From Paulownia fortunei (lineage: Eukaryota; Streptophyta; Magnoliopsida; Lamiales; Paulowniaceae), in the NCBI GenBank assembly GCA_019321725.1, contig CM033121.1, forward strand, positions 6,386,001 through 6,450,000: a DNA stretch of 64,000 nt, written 5' to 3'. How positions within the stretch are numbered: the stretch's first letter is position 1; every line of letters starts with the position of its first letter. The notes beneath the pieces are model-generated. The model was not told the origin of the DNA. It was given only the letters and a program-made list of their open reading frames with translations, and did not search any database. This document shows positions 63,718 to 64,000 of this stretch, one piece after another. The translations under genes and the position numbers were made by a program.

Positions 63718-64000
63718 TCAACTATCCACCGCATCAGAGAGTACTCACACTAAATATCTCTATTCTTTACTTTTTAATGAAGTAGTTACGCAATATAATA
63801 ATTTCTTATTCCAAATTACCATAAAAAAATTAATAGTATTCCTAGCAAAACTTTAGTTAGTTAAAAAGATTTTTATAGTGACCAAGGGTATTTTGACAGA
63901 CGACGCAATGATTAATATAATCCGAATCACCACTTTCCACATCCTATATATAAACGTATCACCACACATGCAATCCTCACACGACAGGAGTCCATCTCCA
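63718..64000. other. Window end, no gene seen
   Basis: AT-rich. CCTATATATAAACGTATCAC at about 63942-63961 contains a TATATAAA that could be the TATA box of a gene starting beyond the window on the plus strand. Confidence 0.35.

Overview
This is a 64 kb piece of nuclear DNA from a flowering plant, almost certainly a eudicot. It is very AT-rich between genes. Its genes have many short exons with plant-type splice sites, and every recognisable protein belongs to a plant family. I cannot name the species from sequence alone; an asterid is a guess from the protein flavour. There is no bacterial, organellar or viral gene content, and no rRNA, tRNA or CRISPR array that I can support.

Layout. The window opens inside the last intron of a CCoAOMT-like O-methyltransferase (last exon 790-1089, + strand). 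A complete five-exon relative (11470-13602, +) follows after 10 kb of repeat-filled DNA, so the pair is a tandem duplication. From 13.6 to 22 kb there is only AT-rich DNA with a large foldback element and Harbinger-like debris. Then comes a gene-dense island: a nine-exon ELMO-domain protein (22168-26677, +), a DUF642 cell-wall glycoprotein with a GPI-type tail (27882-29358, +), an eleven-exon MAP65/ASE1 microtubule bundler (32137-35840, +), a single-exon NF-YC13/Dpb3-type histone-fold protein (36735-37148, -), and the small SAGA/TREX-2 subunit ENY2 (40445-45417, +). The start codon of ENY2 appears to be split by an intron. Its 3.6 kb last intron carries two antisense exons of a plastidic glucose transporter.

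From 45.4 to 51.3 kb the DNA is intergenic, with tandem duplications and a TIR-like repeat. From about 51341 to 58180 lies one large Mutator-like element (MULE). It carries two decayed genes on the - strand: a MULE transposase (54663-57287) and a plant mobile domain (PMD, MAIN-like) gene (51943-54414). Its ends are matching imperfect inverted repeats packed with GCGCAA/TTGCGC palindromes. The last 6 kb is gene-free, with microsatellites, a possible SINE and copies of three repeat families.

The host genes are not an operon and share no pathway: they cover phenolic methylation, ELMO signalling, cell wall, microtubules, chromatin/replication and transcription-coupled export. The most interesting items are the composite MULE with its PMD passenger, the split ENY2 start codon, the transporter exons inside the ENY2 intron, and a C-terminal PIP-box-like motif in the NF-YC13 protein. 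Exon boundaries were worked out by hand from splice sites and reading frame and have not been checked against transcripts.
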